A stretch of 64,000 bases of DNA from Calonectria ilicicola (GCA_020809705.1 CP085826.1:4340001-4404000); one strand, 5' to 3'. Positions 47,028-60,580 are shown, counted from the stretch's first letter. The notes: a model not told the origin generated them from the sequence alone. A program made the numbers and translations.

Positions 47028-50000
47028 TTAGTAATAGAACCCATCTACGGTCATGCCCCTGCTAGAGGAAGAAGCTACAGTGGGTGTAGATTGAGCAGAT
47101 CCGCTCGTGTCGCTTGGAGTAGCCGGCTCCACGATCTGGCTGCGAATCGACATGATCCAGTCATGCTGGAGGAGCTCGATAGCTGTTGCTCTGTTCCGAG
47201 GGTCCCGTGCAAAGCATTTCTTCAAGAAATCCATACCCTGGTCACTGAGCTGATCTGCCGACGGTAGTGCAGGCGGATTGCCTTGTGCAATGTTGTACAT
47301 GATTGCCCATTCGTTGTCGAGGTTGGCCCACGGCCTGCGGCCTGTAGCCATCTCCAAGATGACGCAGCCAAGAGACCAGATATCTACGGATCCGGGCTTG
47401 CCTGGGTTATCTCCCTTGATGACTTCAGGTGACATGTACATCGGCGTTCCCGTCATTGATCGGTTAGGCTGCGAACCACCATGACCATCAGCTGCCATCG
47501 TGCGGCCTTGGCGAGCAATCACCTTGGCCGCTCCGAAATCGACGTACTTGATGATACCATTGTGGTCTAATAAGATGTCTGGGAACCGTTAGCGTCACGG
47601 ATACACGGTTAAATTAGCTGGCCACTTACTCTCTGGTTTAATGTCTCGATGAGCTATACCACTCTCGTGGAGGTAGGCAAGACCCTCTAGCAGTTGAAGC
47701 GCATAAACCATAATTACTTGTTCATCCTCGATGCGGCCGTGCTCCAGCAAGTTGGCTAGGGATCCGCCAGAGCAAAACTCCATAAAAATGTATACGCGGT
47801 CTCTGTGAACCTCGATACCATAGTATGATACTACGTTGGGATGGTCCAAAACTTCGAGCACGCCCATTTCCTCTCGAATCTGCTCAGCAATGGTGGGAAT
47901 CAGTTTAGGGTCTTGGAGACGAATCTCCTTGACTGCCATCAAATGGCCCGTGTCGAGGTTCATAGCCGCGTAAACGTTGCCAAATGTTCCACCGCCAACA
48001 AAGTGACCTTGCTGCCACCTCATGGTTACATTGGTTGCAGAAGACGACAGGTAGGCCAGAGATCGGTCGACCTCGTTGTTGCCTTCGAGCACTCTACCCA
48101 AAGCCTGTCGCTCGGCTTCCTTTTCTCGGCGGAATTCATCAAGTCGCTCGAGCTCCTCCATACGCTGCTCTGTAATGCACCGAGAGGCTTCCTCATCGCT
48201 AAGCATTCTGTTCTTGTCTAACTTTCGGAACTGGCCAACCAGGGCCTCGATTCTCTCCTTTTCAGCTTGGGCGGCCAAGTTCGACCTTGCGCCCATAATA
48301 TCGAAATGCGAAATGAGCAGAGACATGCAGCCAGCAACCTTGTTACGAAGTCTAGCATACTCGTCCTCCCCGAGAGCGAGGATATGGCGCCCCAGCGTCA
48401 TGCCAGTAACAAACTCTAGCGCCAACACCGCCCAACGGAACGTCTTGCGATCCGATGCTACACAGTCGTCGCAGATGAAGCTGATCCAATCCAACGCTAG
48501 GTTGGTCAGTTTGAGATTATTCATTTGTCGCCTGTTGCTGTCCATGTACAATAGTGATCGCTGACCGAATTCCGTGGCGAACACGAAACAGGTCTGGATG
48601 AGCTCCTGGCAATCCTTGCCCACGGTTTGCTTTCGAATAATCTCGACACTATCCATAAATGTATTGGAAAGCTTGTAGGCAACCTTTCTTAGCTCGGTCA
48701 AACGTGTGTTGACTTTGTGGATATTGGACCTCGTTTCTCCCACTAGGTCGACGTGCATGTCAACAGCATCAAGGAAAGCATGTCTCGCGCCGGGCAGAGC
48801 CTGAGGGCTGATGGCACAGAGACGAATGTGCCCTCGCTTGAGATCGATGCTTTGCTCGCGAAGAGAAACAGAAACAGTCTCACCAAACCAGTTGAGAGTG
48901 TCCTCGGGCTTGAGAATGAGGAGATACTGCCCAATTGCCTCTTCAGGAAACTTATCCCTTCGTGTAATGGCCATCATGGGTTGAATTTCCTCCAGTCTTC
49001 CTCGAAGAGCCGCAGATGCAATGACAAACGTGTTGTCTGATTCAAAGAGGCCGGTGTCGACCAGGAAATGTCCGGTCGCCACCAGCTGATCATAAAACTT
49101 TTGCATTTGCTCTGGGGGGAATGAGATGCTGAAATCCGAAGCGTGCTCGTAATTGTCGCTGAGCATCCGTGTAAATCGCTGAAGCATTCTCTGACGAACA
49201 CGAACAGAGTCTAAGCAGGCTTTGTAACGCTTGCTCATCTCTGCTGGACTCTCCTTGGGCTTCACTTGCAGTTCCTTTTCGAACGTCTGGCTCAGGCGGT
49301 TGAGTGCCTTGAAGGTAAGCGAGCTAAACTGCTCGGCGACCTCAATATGTCCGCGATACAGGTGACTGCCAATTTCATTGGCGAAATCCCATTCTTGGAA
49401 TAAGAGTTCGGCTTCCTTAAATGTGTTCTTGTTACCGCTGAGCTTCCAGTTGAGCATTTTGAAATAATATTTCAATGCATCCAAGACGACCTGGTCAAAC
49501 GACTCATCGATGCAAGGTGGTAGATCCCAGCCAGGTTCCGGGTTGGCGATGGAGGTGCACTCCAGCTTGATCCGGATGGCAAACTTGAGGAGAAGTTGAA
49601 ACTGGGATATCATCTGGTTTTGCATCAATGGGTTTTGCTGGGCAGATTCCTTAACTCTCCTAGCATATGCAAGACGTGTCTTGGTGATCTCTTCGATGAG
49701 ACGCGAAGGGAAGCTGATGAGCGTGAGGAGCTCCTCCAAATACGGTGGTAGATGGCGTTTACGGAATGACTCGGAATTCGTGATGAGAGTGTCTTTGGCC
49801 TTGCTGATTATGATGGATATCGGGACAAGCATTCCTTTTTGGGTGGAATTCTCGTCGTCATTGTAGAGGGATTGCAGTCCGTCCTCTTTCATCAACCTAT
49901 CAAGAAAAGAGGTTTCATCACTGATTCCATTGACAGCAGGTGAGCGTTGCTTTGTTTGAGAAAAATCGAGATCGTCGTTTCCGACCCATTTCTTGAGAAT

Positions 50001-51110
50001 GCCTAGTTCGGTATTGATCATCTCATTGGTGTTGTACCATGATAGAATTGCGTCGGAGGCTTCCTTGTATGCGGGGGAGGAGGCTGCCTTGTGCTCCGCG
50101 GCAAGGGTCTGCCACGAAGGATACAGACTGTCGATTTTCTCTATTTTGGCTACCATCTCCTTGACTTGTTCGTAAGGAGGCTTGCCAACTTCGCTAACAC
50201 CCTTGACCTGAAAGTTGATAACTTCTTCAAGCGAGCGATCGAGAGAGGATCGAGCTTCCTCAAGCATACGTCTTTGGACCGGAATGTGCCTTCCACACAG
50301 TTTGGAGCGGATGCCGAGCCAAAGTTCCGCTTTGTGGCCTAACTTGCCAGCTTGTTGGTCATTGGAACCAATCAATCTCTTCTTCTCTTGGCGAACAACA
50401 TCTCCTGTCAAGACGGCTTCCAGCATTCCATGCCACTCGAGTCTCTCGAGGTTTTCCGGATCCTTCAGGTCTTCGTGGGTTGGTTGAAGATTATCGTTTC
50501 CGTAAAACATAATGGCCTCTTGGTCGAATCGATCGTCGTATGGGCCTTCTGATGATGGAGTCTCTCCTTCAGAGTCCGAGTCGTTGCCTCCCATGCCTGG
50601 ATACGAGGAAAAGTACTCGTCCGAGTAGTCCTGGCGAAGCTTCTGCACGTAGGCCCGCTCTTGGGCCCGAAATCTGCTGTCACCTTGTCGCGGGCGTGTT
50701 TTGGACGATGATCGCATGGATTCGGTGAATGCTGGCGTTGCCTGAGGGTGGCCCGGCATCCTTGACGTGGCGGGATTGTACGTGCTCGATGGTGTTCTGG
50801 CTGGGCCCAGAGGTCGCTGGGGCGCCCAACTACCGTTGGTGTAGGGAGCGGGCTCATCACCTGCACTGTTGCGCTGGCCCTTTGTGCTACCGTTAATCAC
50901 TGTGCCGGGGGGCAGTGATGAAAGCGATCCGTTATGGGCAGCAGGGTCGGCGTATCGAGAGAGGGTGCCGAGTTCATCCTGACGTTCGGTGGCGTGCATG
51001 TCGCCATTGGATTCGCCCGAGGCCTCGCGGCGGTGGCCCTTGGCTTTATCAGGACGGGCCTCTTCTTCGGTGCCCGAGAAGCGGACGGCCCGTGGCGAGG
51101 GTTCGGTCAT
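47028..51110 (-). CDS. HOG-pathway MAP kinase kinase kinase (Ssk2/Ssk22, OS-4 type)
   Basis: Two exons: 47630-51110 and 47028-47578. A 51 bp intron (GTAAGT...TCCCAG) falls inside the catalytic-loop motif and restores HRDIKPE-NILLD, giving 1343 aa. The N-terminus (about 1-150) is low-complexity. The central roughly 850 residues form the long helical regulatory region of Ssk2-type kinases. The kinase domain spans about 1035-1310: Gly loop FVGGGTFGNVY, AVKEI lysine, MEFCSGGSLANLLEHG hinge, HRDIKPEN, VDFGAAKV, TGTPMYMSPEVI activation/APE region and DIWSLGCVILEMATGRRPW. In fungi this kinase is activated by the Ssk1 response regulator downstream of histidine kinases. It phosphorylates Pbs2-type MAPKKs for osmotic and oxidative stress response and phenylpyrrole/dicarboximide sensitivity. 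Assigned over Ste11/Bck1-type kinases by the long helical N-region and kinase details. Confidence 0.95.
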
Positions 51111-54100
51111 CGTGATGGCTAGAGTCCGACCAGCACCGAGGTGGAGGTGGAAGCTGATGGCCCCTCAGCACCGCGTCTGAGCTCGGTCGGGGTAACGAGA
51201 GAGCGGAAGTGACGGGAACAAGCATGTGGAGATGATAGCGCTGGTGCTCGAGATGCTGGCAGGCTGATTATGATGGATCGAATACGGCCATGAGGTGAGG
51301 GGGGGCAGGAGCTAGGGAGAGCTCTATTGGAGGATCGTGATGCCCTCGCATCGACTGGTTGGAATCAGGCTCGTTAAACCCAGTTGCTTGCGACCAAGGT
51401 AAATTTACACCAGTGGCGAGGAAAGAAGGCATGTGATTGGCCCCCTTTGGGTGTGGCTTGTTCAGACACCTGATTTGAAGCATGATGTGGCTGACTTTGT
51501 TTGTGGCTGTGCTATCACTCGCCACATTTCCAATATCTATGACATGTGGCTGAAGAGTCTCCTTTCTTGAACCTCATCCAGTGTCCCCACGTAAGGGCAA
51601 TTATAACAATACAACCAACCCTTAAAAGATTGTCCTACCCTCTACTTTCCCACTGTTCTTCAACTACTTAGGAAACAAATATTATGTAAATAAAGAAAAA
51701 AATTATCTAATTTTTCTTCTTTTTTTCAATTCTTTTTTTCAGAACAATTGTTCCCGTGATGTCCAATGTGGAAGAAGTCATAGGGGGGCAAATCTTTCAA
51801 GGGGTGCATTACGCTACTGAAGAAGAGAGGGCACTTATTAACTAGTTAAACTACGACCAACACCTGTCGGTACCCAAGCTCCCTCGGCACAAAACAACTA
51901 GTTACAATTCCACCTACCAACGGACAAGAATCACGATTTCGATCTCGATCTCAGGCTAGGCCTGAAGTTGTAATTACGCGGTCTCCATCCGACCGCTCAC
52001 CGATGATTGTTGAGGAGCGCACAGGGCGCCGCCCCGGCATCTCCAACTTATGTACAGTGGCAATTGGCAATTCTGCCGGCAGTTTTCACACCCGCTCCGT
52101 ACCCGAAAACTACCCTACACCCCCACTGGAGATCGATGCAGGGCGCTTGGATTTTCACCTGAAGTGGTGCAGCCTACAAGCTTGGCCATGTGGAGAGCGT
52201 AAAGGGTCGCTTGTCAATCTGCATGATGCCCTGAGGCCTAGCCTGTCTCAACCGGAACCTTATACGAGCCCGGACAAAAAGAGCAATAGAATATGAGGAA
52301 TTGCTATCCTAGAAGGCCAACAAGGTTATTTTACCATACGCCCGCCATGTGCTCATGAGACACGAGGCGGGAAGACGGGACGGGGCGCGGACTGCCCAGA
52401 GCCTTGCTGGTGACGCGATGCATGAATTGAACCGTCCTCTGTTTGCCTTACTCCAAAACACACAGCCTTGAGGCCCGCTGACTATGTTGAATAGAACGGA
52501 ATCTGCTGTAGAACTGAATACTCAACCTGAAAAATTTTTACCCCAGAAATAATCGGTCCGTTTCTATCCTTTTCAGGATACGGACCGTTTATGGAGAAGT
52601 GGATGATGGTTGTTGACCTGAAATGCTAGATAGACACACGCAGCTTGTTCAGGCAGTCAACTGCGGATAGTCACCGGAATACCTTCTCTTTTGTTGTTAG
52701 CATCCAACATGTGCTCGCTGCGCTAAGCAAGCCACACTCTTTTGGATCTCGGTTGTCTGATGATCCGAAAGACACCGTGCTGGGGCGCTCTGGAGGTTTC
52801 CGAATTGATGGCTGTAGAAAAGAGCAAGTGCGATACCAACCGTCCTTCATTAGGAGGCTAAGTTAGATGAAACTCTGGAGGGACGCTTTGACGCTGGGTC
52901 TCCCTGGGGGACGACCGGAAACAGACGAACTAAAACGAATCCCGGGACCGCAAATGGGTTGGGCTCGCGGGAACAAGACCCGCGGGAAGAGTCTCTTGGT
53001 GGCTTCCATTGGCGCGTCCAGCTCGTTCACATGGTCAACACGAACCTTTCTCTCAGCCCGCAGAAGCTTCCATTCGATTGACCCCTGTTTATGAGTGGAC
53101 ACCACTTCTGTTTCCTTGGTTCCCCTAGGCACTAACTGACGTTAGGGCCGCGTGGTGTTTCGAGATGGAGCTAAGGAACCATGGTACAACCGTTAGAAGT
53201 ACCCCGATCTTTAGGTCAGCTTGCCGGCCGCATCGTGCCATTGCGGACGTGATAATTCAATGATCTGCGTCAGATTGGCTTAATCATGCGATGCGAGGGA
53301 CGAGCACAATGTGAAATATGACCTGTCTCAATTGCTTCGGCCATGGATTGCTCTCCCTTGTCGTCCACCTTCGTCCTCGTGTCGATCGGCACCACAGGTG
53401 TCTCCATCTTTTCTAGCGCGCGCCCTCGGCGAGTGTCGATTTCTGGAACCAGCGCCCCCCCCCTCCCCCCCTTGACCACGTGCGGGACCGCAGAGGTAGG
53501 CTCTGGGTCGTAGACCACTGGCGCCATCAGTGATATCAGCGTGTTATTTGACCAATGACCGGTTGTAGTGGCTTGGAGGGTCGTGACAAGGGAGAGAGAC
53601 GGACGAGCCGGTCAGGGCCCCCCATGATGAGAAGGGGGTGATGTTGGTAGTAGTAAAAGTATTTGCTCCTTAACCTCGCGTCACGCTGTGTGCGTGTGAG
53701 CCACGGCAGCTTGACGGTTGGCGATCTTGGCACCGGTCCTGGGATCGAGCTGTTGTGTCGGTCGGGTGATCAGCTGGGGCGGGCGCGCTTGTAAACGGGG
53801 ATGGTCCCTTGTATGAAAGCACTATAATATGTACGATGGGACGGATCTGGTAGTGCTTGCTCAAAACTTGTCAGGTTATCCATACATAGCACACTGGCAC
53901 TGGTGGGCGTTTGGGGTTGCTAGAAACACGCTGAGTCAAAAAGGCGGCGGCACAGCACCCCGGGCGACTGGCTGACGAACAGGCGTACGGCTAGATCTCG
54001 ATAGCAGCGCGCCCATGTGGCAGGCCACCCAAGCTCCCGCACATAATGGTGCTTGACCAGGAAGGGGTCAGGCGGCGGTCAGTCCACAGGTGAAACAGAG

Positions 54101-56456
54101 CACCTTGGGAGGGAGGTGGCATTTCAGCTTGCCCTGCCTGTTGATCTCTCCTGCAAGATCCACAGAGGCGTGCCGATACTCGGCTGTGGCTGTACCAACC
54201 CAGGCAATGCGCAGAACTGAACGTGGTGCGGCTCTCCATGCGGCTGGGCCTGCGCCTGGCGGAAGTGTGCTTTCCCAGGTCAGCTTGGGAGGCACCACTG
54301 AGGCTTTGGTTTGGCGGCTCCAGCAATGCATGTCAAACGGCACGCGTAGCGCCAGAGGACCCTCTTTTTCCCTTTTCCGGTGCGGGGCGCCTCGCTAGGC
54401 TGTCCCTGAGCTTTGAGCCCGGAAGATGTAGCTCGACTCTTGGATCGAATATTAGAGCGGAATATCGTCATGTCTCGACTCGGTTCTAGGCAGGCTCGAA
54501 GCCAAAAGAGGAGAAGAAGGAGGAGGGCGTGGCTGCTCTTTGGGCAATTCGAACAGTCTTCGCCCTCTAGGGAATGGTGATTGACCCTTTTTGCAGGCTT
54601 GAATCGTACGTCTTTTGCGAGTTAGGTTTCAGACAGAGTGCCACCATCACACATGGCGCGCTGAGTCTTGAATCAACCATAACCGGTCACCCATTTGCAC
54701 CTAAACTAACCCTTTCCAAATAAAGCCACTGGCATCGCGTGGGGTTCTGGCCAAGCACAGGCTAGGGCTGACGGGCAAGGCGCCCTCGGGTAGCAGAGAC
54801 TCTGTAGGTACCCGGCCGTAGTTTTGCCCCGGCCGTCACATGTTGGTGGAGAGGCTAAGGCGTAGGGCGAGAGATGCTCGAGTATCACCCCGGATTTGGG
54901 CTTGAGTGACAGGTCACGAAATGGGCTGCAACCTCAATCCAGGGGATTCGCGCTCGAGGGATTTGGGCACGGTGGAACCTCGCGACTATATCTCAGGGTG
55001 TTATAGATGTTGGCCGATACTGCCACAATTGGCCGAAAATACCCAAATGAGCTAACGTGCAACTGGTGATATCACTCGCGAGTTTGCTGATCGACATACG
55101 GGTCTGGAGCTATGCTCCTCCTCCGCCTGAAGCTGGGGCCAGCGGGACGTGTCAGTTTTGGATAAGAAGGTAGGATGCAAGAAGCGGGAGCTACAAATTG
55201 CTTCCAATATTAACTAGGGTCGCATTCATCTCCTCTGGCTTCAAGACCCATGATGGGGTAATTAACATCCTTTCCCAAGGACTGCACCGTGCTTCACGTA
55301 TATGCGCGAAGCATGTAGCCGCCGCCAAAACCACGACGGCGCACTTTGCATTGACCAGGTCCTAATGGGGCCCGACAGTTCCGTCCGCTCGCCTCCAACA
55401 GCAGCATGGGTCTCGGGAGAGGGGAGACGAAGGAGTGCAGTGCAGTGACCAGAGCCAAAACGTGGCAAGTGGAGGAGACAAGGCCAAGGCCATGCTAAGC
55501 ATGCCTAGACAAAGTCAACCTCAACTCAGTTATCGCGTAGTGACATGTAACATTTTCCACCTCGGCAGAGAGGGTGAGAAGAGAGTCCAGGTACAGTGTA
55601 ATACACAGGATCCGCTGTACATGCAGGTGTGTAAATGTAGGCACGCATGCAGCTAGGGACCAACCAACTCATCATGCGTCATCGTTCTATGTAGCATTAT
55701 ACCCGAACGCATGGAGGTAAGCGTGCAAACAAGCAATATGCATGCGGAGGAGCAAACAACCACTAAGAGGACGCTCGAGAGGCCTTCCTCTGCGCCCCTC
55801 CCCCTCCCCTGGATATGCACCTTGGGCACACTTAACTAGGTACACCAAACCCATCCAACGGTTGTAGCGGAGCACCTCAATTTCACTTCCGCCTTCGGAG
55901 CGGCTATATGACGCACGACTACGGATACCATTCACCGGGAGGAGCTTAGAGCTTAGAAGAGGCCAGGCGGATTGAGGAGGTGCGGAGTAGGCCCGTCCCT
56001 CTCATGAAATCCACTCGGGGAGTGACTCCGCCCGAATGAGCTTCCATGTGAAAATCTCAAGTCGTTGGTGAGATAGACATGGACCCCAGGAACCTCGTTA
56101 AACTACACGTCACTGTCCAACCCATCTCGGTAGGCTCCGTGACACTGACCCTGGCTAGTATTCGAACCTCAATCCTTAGCACAGTTCGGGCAGGTTTAAC
56201 AGGGTTATCGGAAACAGGGCAACGCAATCAATGGCACTAGAGCCCTCTCGAGGCTGTGTTGGCACACCTCAAAGAAACCGGCGGCATGACGCTACTGTCC
56301 GTGTATGCGTTGTTAGAATATCAGCTGGGGAGCGGAATTGGTCGTGTAGGCTTGGTGTTGGAGAGTCCTTCCGGGTCCACGGATCCTGCGTCCGGGTGAG
56401 CCGTTACATGCGCTGCCGGCACTTGCATTGATGCACACTATCTATGTAAGAGAAAC

Positions 56457-56483
56457 TTTTTTTTTCCTTTTTTTTTTTTTTTT
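56457..56483 (+). repeat. T-rich tract
   Basis: A run of T interrupted by two C, in noncoding sequence. Confidence 0.8.
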
Positions 56484-57130
56484 GCGTTATCCGTAAACGA
56501 GGCATTGGGGAGTTGACGCACGCCAGGGTGTGATTGAAGGCCCTGATAGGCAAGAACTGTCATGTCCCCATTCCAATGGGCGTCGAGAAACAACAGGGTT
56601 TCATAGGTGTTGAAAAAAGGCCATTCGGACCCTGGCGAGGTCCGGTTTTACGGAGAGACAAATGCTGAGTGTGAATAGCCCCGTTACCAGTCATGATTAG
56701 AGACTTGGGGGGGGGCGTCGAGCAACCATTGTGCGAGACAGGCCTCTCTGCTTGGTCACCGCTTGTCGGAACGACAACAATTATGGTTTGTTTGCGGGCA
56801 CAAGTTTGCCGTGGTGGCGTTTGGGATTTCAGGGTTCGTGGCCCAGAAGTTGGAGGCGAGAGGATGATGGCATCCTTTGTCAGTGGGAGGGCCGAATTGT
56901 TCGCCTCGGGATAGTGCGAGTGTGTGGTGGAATCCTACCCTACCAAGTTTGAGATGTTCCCAGCGTTGACGCCATCTGGACGCCGTCTCAACGTCCCCCG
57001 GTCCAAGACTCGGCTCCCCGAGGCACCGGGACGCCTTGTGCAAGGGTTACGGGCGTTCCCCGACGACGGTTCCTGCTCAAGAAGCTGTCTCGAAATCCGG
57101 CCTGCCGGCTGCACAGCTGGATATGAAGGA

Positions 57131-57208
57131 TAGCATGGCATGGTATAGTATGGCATGGGGATGGGGTTCAACGCGAAGCGAAGCGAGGGGTGAGGCGAGG
57201 CGAGGCGG
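57131..57208 (+). repeat. Degenerate pentanucleotide-like repeats (CATGG/TATGG then GAAGC/GAGGC)
   Basis: Adjacent blocks of near-repeats: GCATGG and GTATGG variants at 57131-57165, then GAAGC and GAGGC variants at 57173-57208. Noncoding simple sequence. Confidence 0.6.
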
Positions 57209-58377
57209 CGGAATGCCGTTGTCGATGACACTGGATGGGCCGTGCTGGGTCCCTCGCCGGTCCGAGTGCGTACTGCATTCGGCATTGAGGATCCACGGTC
57301 ATCCATGAACCAATGTCGTGGCCCTTGATACGAGAGAGAGCCAGGTGCCGATTCCCAGGTCGAGAAATTATTGTCACATATGATCGAGATAGCATAGCAC
57401 AGCTACGCCACGGCGACTGTGCAATAAGCACACATGCAGACACGACAGGCGGCGTGCGTGCGACAGGGGTGGGGGAGCCAGGGCTGCGGTGCGGGCTTGA
57501 TGGTGCGTGCGAGCTCTGGCGCGCGCTGACGGGTATCCTCCCTCAACCTTCAAGAGCATGGGATGAGCCTGCGGATGGGGACCTGCGATGGGGCCTGGCC
57601 ACGGTGCGCCTGCTCGCATTTAGCACCCGAAATGGACCAGGGCAGTGTCTAGCACCTAAGACACAAGACCCAAGATCACGATGGGAGGAGGCTACGCCAG
57701 AGCCAGAACTAGAAGCCCAGAGCCCGTGCTCGCGCCGACGTCTGAGGGCACAGAGACTGAGTGCGTGGTGGCCCAGGGTACTCGGGGTGCGGTACTCAGG
57801 GCGCTCAGGGTACCGCACCTGCGCCGTTGCGCTTGGCCTTCTGGGTTCTGGGACCGCGGGCTGTTGATGGAAACAAAGCAAGAAAAAAAAAAGGGCTAAT
57901 TTTCTGCCAGTCTCATCCCCACCCTGGCTTGTTTGCTGTTTGACGACAGACAGCCGTTCCGGGGCCACAGGGCCTAGGCGTCCTGGCGGACCCGGCAGCG
58001 GGAGCCAGCTTGACGCTGGAGCGGCAAAAGCAATAGCAGAGAGGGTACGCACTACACACCGACCCAAGTAACCCTGGGCAGGCTAGACACGTTTGCTCTG
58101 GCATCCCATCCCCCTCTCATATCGCTGGCAGGCGTCATTGCTCCCTCCGGACATGGGCCCGCAAGGGCCAGGGCGAGGGCGATGTTGATTGCCTCGCCTG
58201 GAACCTGCTCTCACCTCACGGCACCGGCAGCACGGCGTAGCGTCTCATCTCGGCCGCCGTTTCTTAAGGAACCCGGTGTCCGCATCTGCCACCACTGCCG
58301 CTACCACTTACTACCACCACCACTCTGCTGCTACTACTGCCACCACCACCACCTTCTTCAACACTCCCATCCGGCAC

Positions 58378-58398
58378 CACACACACACACACACACAC
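58378..58398 (+). repeat. (CA)n microsatellite
   Basis: Ten and a half CA units in the pyrimidine/AC-rich sequence upstream of the small Cys-rich gene; probably in its promoter or leader. Confidence 0.85.
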
Positions 58399-58960
58399 GC
58401 CTCTCCCTCACACCCCACCCTCCCCTTCACATCATGCTTTTTTAAGCATCCCACTGCCCGCCCCGATATAGTCCGCCGGTCTTTTCATCGTCACCAGTAT
58501 AAACCCCCCCTTCTCCTTCACTCCAGAGAGGAAGCCCTTGCTATAATACGCTACCCGCTCGCTGCCTCACCCACGTCACCCAACGTTGTCTCTCTCTCAC
58601 CGACCTGGGTTGATTGTTTGCTCCTCCAACCACTTCTGAAACGAGGCATGCTGTCACCAGAGTCAGTCCCTTGTTTGCTTCGAGTCATATAACTTGTACC
58701 TCGTTCGCCCTTTGACACCATTCTCTGGGCCATATCTCTCCTTCTCTGCCTCCCCTCGAACCTCTTTCGGCTTTTCATTTACACCAAACACAAACGCACA
58801 TATCCTCAACGCTCCTGCTGCGCCTTGCTCCACTCTCCTGCCGACCCCTACAAGTCGCAACCACACAGTTGGTGAGCTTGCCCGTTCTGGAAAGTGGCCA
58901 GCCACAGCATCACCAGCACGCTACATTTTCATACCAAACCGCAAAGCCACGCGACCAAAC

Positions 58961-59125
58961 ATGTGTGACTTTACAAAAAACTACTACATCTACACGTCCT
59001 GCGTGGACCCCGGCACTCACTTCTGCAAGACCTCCACCGACGGAAACCGGAGCAAGTCGTGCCCCAAGGGCCCCCATGAGCGCTACATCGTCCTTCCCGA
59101 GAGCTGCCCACTATGTTGTGGCTGA
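58961..59125 (+). CDS. Small seven-cysteine protein (54 aa)
   Basis: The frame MCDFTKNYYIYTSC...CPLCCG runs from the ATG at 58961 (context AAACATGTG) to TGA at 59123. Cysteines are at positions 2, 14, 22, 34, 49, 52 and 53, with an end motif C-P-L-C-C-G. The spacing and the KGPHERYIVLPESCPLC segment look like a conserved small fungal protein, possibly zinc-binding; I recall similar tiny proteins in Sordariomycetes but no function. There is no signal peptide, so it is probably intracellular and not a secreted effector. A longer frame starting at 58694 reads into it, but its upstream part is low-complexity and probably leader. Third positions are mostly C or G, consistent with coding. A CT-rich, AC-rich upstream stretch of several hundred bases suggests a strong promoter or a long 5' leader. 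Confidence 0.7.
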   Translation: MCDFTKNYYIYTSCVDPGTHFCKTSTDGNRSKSCPKGPHERYIVLPESCPLCCG

Positions 59126-60550
59126 ACCGAACTCCTCAGATGCCGAGTCAAACGACCGCTCCTATCCTGCTCTGAGGCAGCGGAAGCATTGGTCGTCCCT
59201 TTCATGTTTCCTTGGCGGTTCTGGATCGGCCCCTCCGGGAACAAGCTCAGCCCTTTCCGACTATTCTCGAGTGGCGTCATCCAGCACCTACTACTAGGTT
59301 TGGGTTTTCCACTTCGGCACTATTGTGGTTTTTCTCTTGCAGCTTCTCGAGAGCAGCGCCTCGCAGCGTGGCCACTTTCAGTTTAGACCCCAACGGTTTT
59401 GGCTTGGCTCGGGAAATCCCTTGCACTTTCGACGCTCGAATCTCGGCGACACATCTCGGCGACGTGATGCGAATGATTGGCGGTTTACAGGGAACCCCCC
59501 CTCGATCCAGTTCGCCGTGGCCAGTGACGATTAATTGAGGGGCTCGAGAGGAAGAGGTTACACGAGGAGTGGATCGCAGTGCACAAGGCCACCACGCGGA
59601 GAGTTCAGGTTGCGGCTTTGACCTCTCTTCGAAAAAAAAAGCCTACTAGGGGAGGAGGGGCTTGTGTTCTCTCACCGTTTCCACCCCGCTCGGACACTAC
59701 CCACCGCGTTCGTCTTTTTGGAGAGACCCTTTTCCTATTGGAGGGTATTGTAGAGATTTGGATGATGAAGAAAAAAAAGAAGGAGAAGAGAAGGAGAAGC
59801 ATTGTTCTGGTGGTGTTTGCAGCATTTCCAAGAGGTTTTCGTTTATTTTTTTTTCTTGTTAGTATTCATACCCCTCGGCTTGGCGTTCATGGTTCTGGTT
59901 CTATTAAACGAGCTCTACGGCATCATGCCCTAAAAAGTTGGAAATAAATTTGATTCAATTGATCCGAAACCGAAACCCCCCTACCTTATTCGTGGTGATA
60001 AGCTTCAAGAGATAACCGCAACGGCTTCAGTTGGTGCAGTTGACACCGCCGCAGTGATGCCCGGATGGCCTCCTGTTCCAACGGCCATACAGCCAGAGGG
60101 AGCTTAGCGGCACCGTTCTCGTATGATAGCCATTTCCCTGGGCCCTTTGGATGGTTGCGCAACTCTGGAACCGAACCCGAGTAGCTGTCATTGCGTCGTC
60201 GTGCTGCACCGACAACAGAACAAGGGGCGCGGAGTCGGGCACCGGAGCTGGCCCGTGGTTGGCGGCGATGTGATGAGATTGGATAGGGTTCCATCTTGCA
60301 CAGCAAGGTATCCGCATCCTCGCCCACCCCCAAATAATCCCATTATTACCCATAGGCCCCCCCCTTCGGAACCGATTGACAGCCCGCCGTGGGTCCGCAC
60401 TTGCCATCCTTACCCCATGCTGCCGATGGAGGGCATGAGACAAGAGACAACTGGGATAGATTTGCTGCTGGGGCATATGCGAGGGGGCCACCATGAGGAC
60501 CTTGAGGCGTGAGGGCCTGTTCTTGACGGGGCCAGGAGGAGTCTGAGTAA

Positions 60551-60580
60551 GAGGAGGAGGAGGAGGAGGGGGGGAGGGGG
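60551..60580 (+). repeat. (GAG)n/G-rich purine run
   Basis: Six GAG triplets followed by G7-A-G5, a 30 bp purine-only run with G-quadruplex potential. Confidence 0.8.

Larger units (their letters stand above)
51111..58960. other. 7.9 kb gene-poor region
   Basis: No gene I can support. The first few hundred bases are the leader and promoter of the MAPKKK gene. The rest has short overlapping frames, a C-rich run at 53453-53472, a T tract at 56457-56483, a G run at 56709-56717 and pentanucleotide-like repeats near 57131-57208. From about 58180 the sequence becomes pyrimidine-rich, consistent with the leader or promoter of the small gene at 58961. I see no transposon terminal repeats or reverse-transcriptase or transposase motifs. 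Confidence 0.5.

Noticed and set aside
54068..54343. 91-codon minus-strand frame with protein-like tail (VGTATAEYRHASVDLAGEI)
   Set aside because: No family recognised, opposite-strand frames equally open, and no flanking exons.
57313..58067. Overlapping 184- and 174-codon frames on opposite strands
   Set aside because: GC-rich sequence opens frames on both strands; neither has a protein-like pattern of hydrophobic and charged residues or a known motif.
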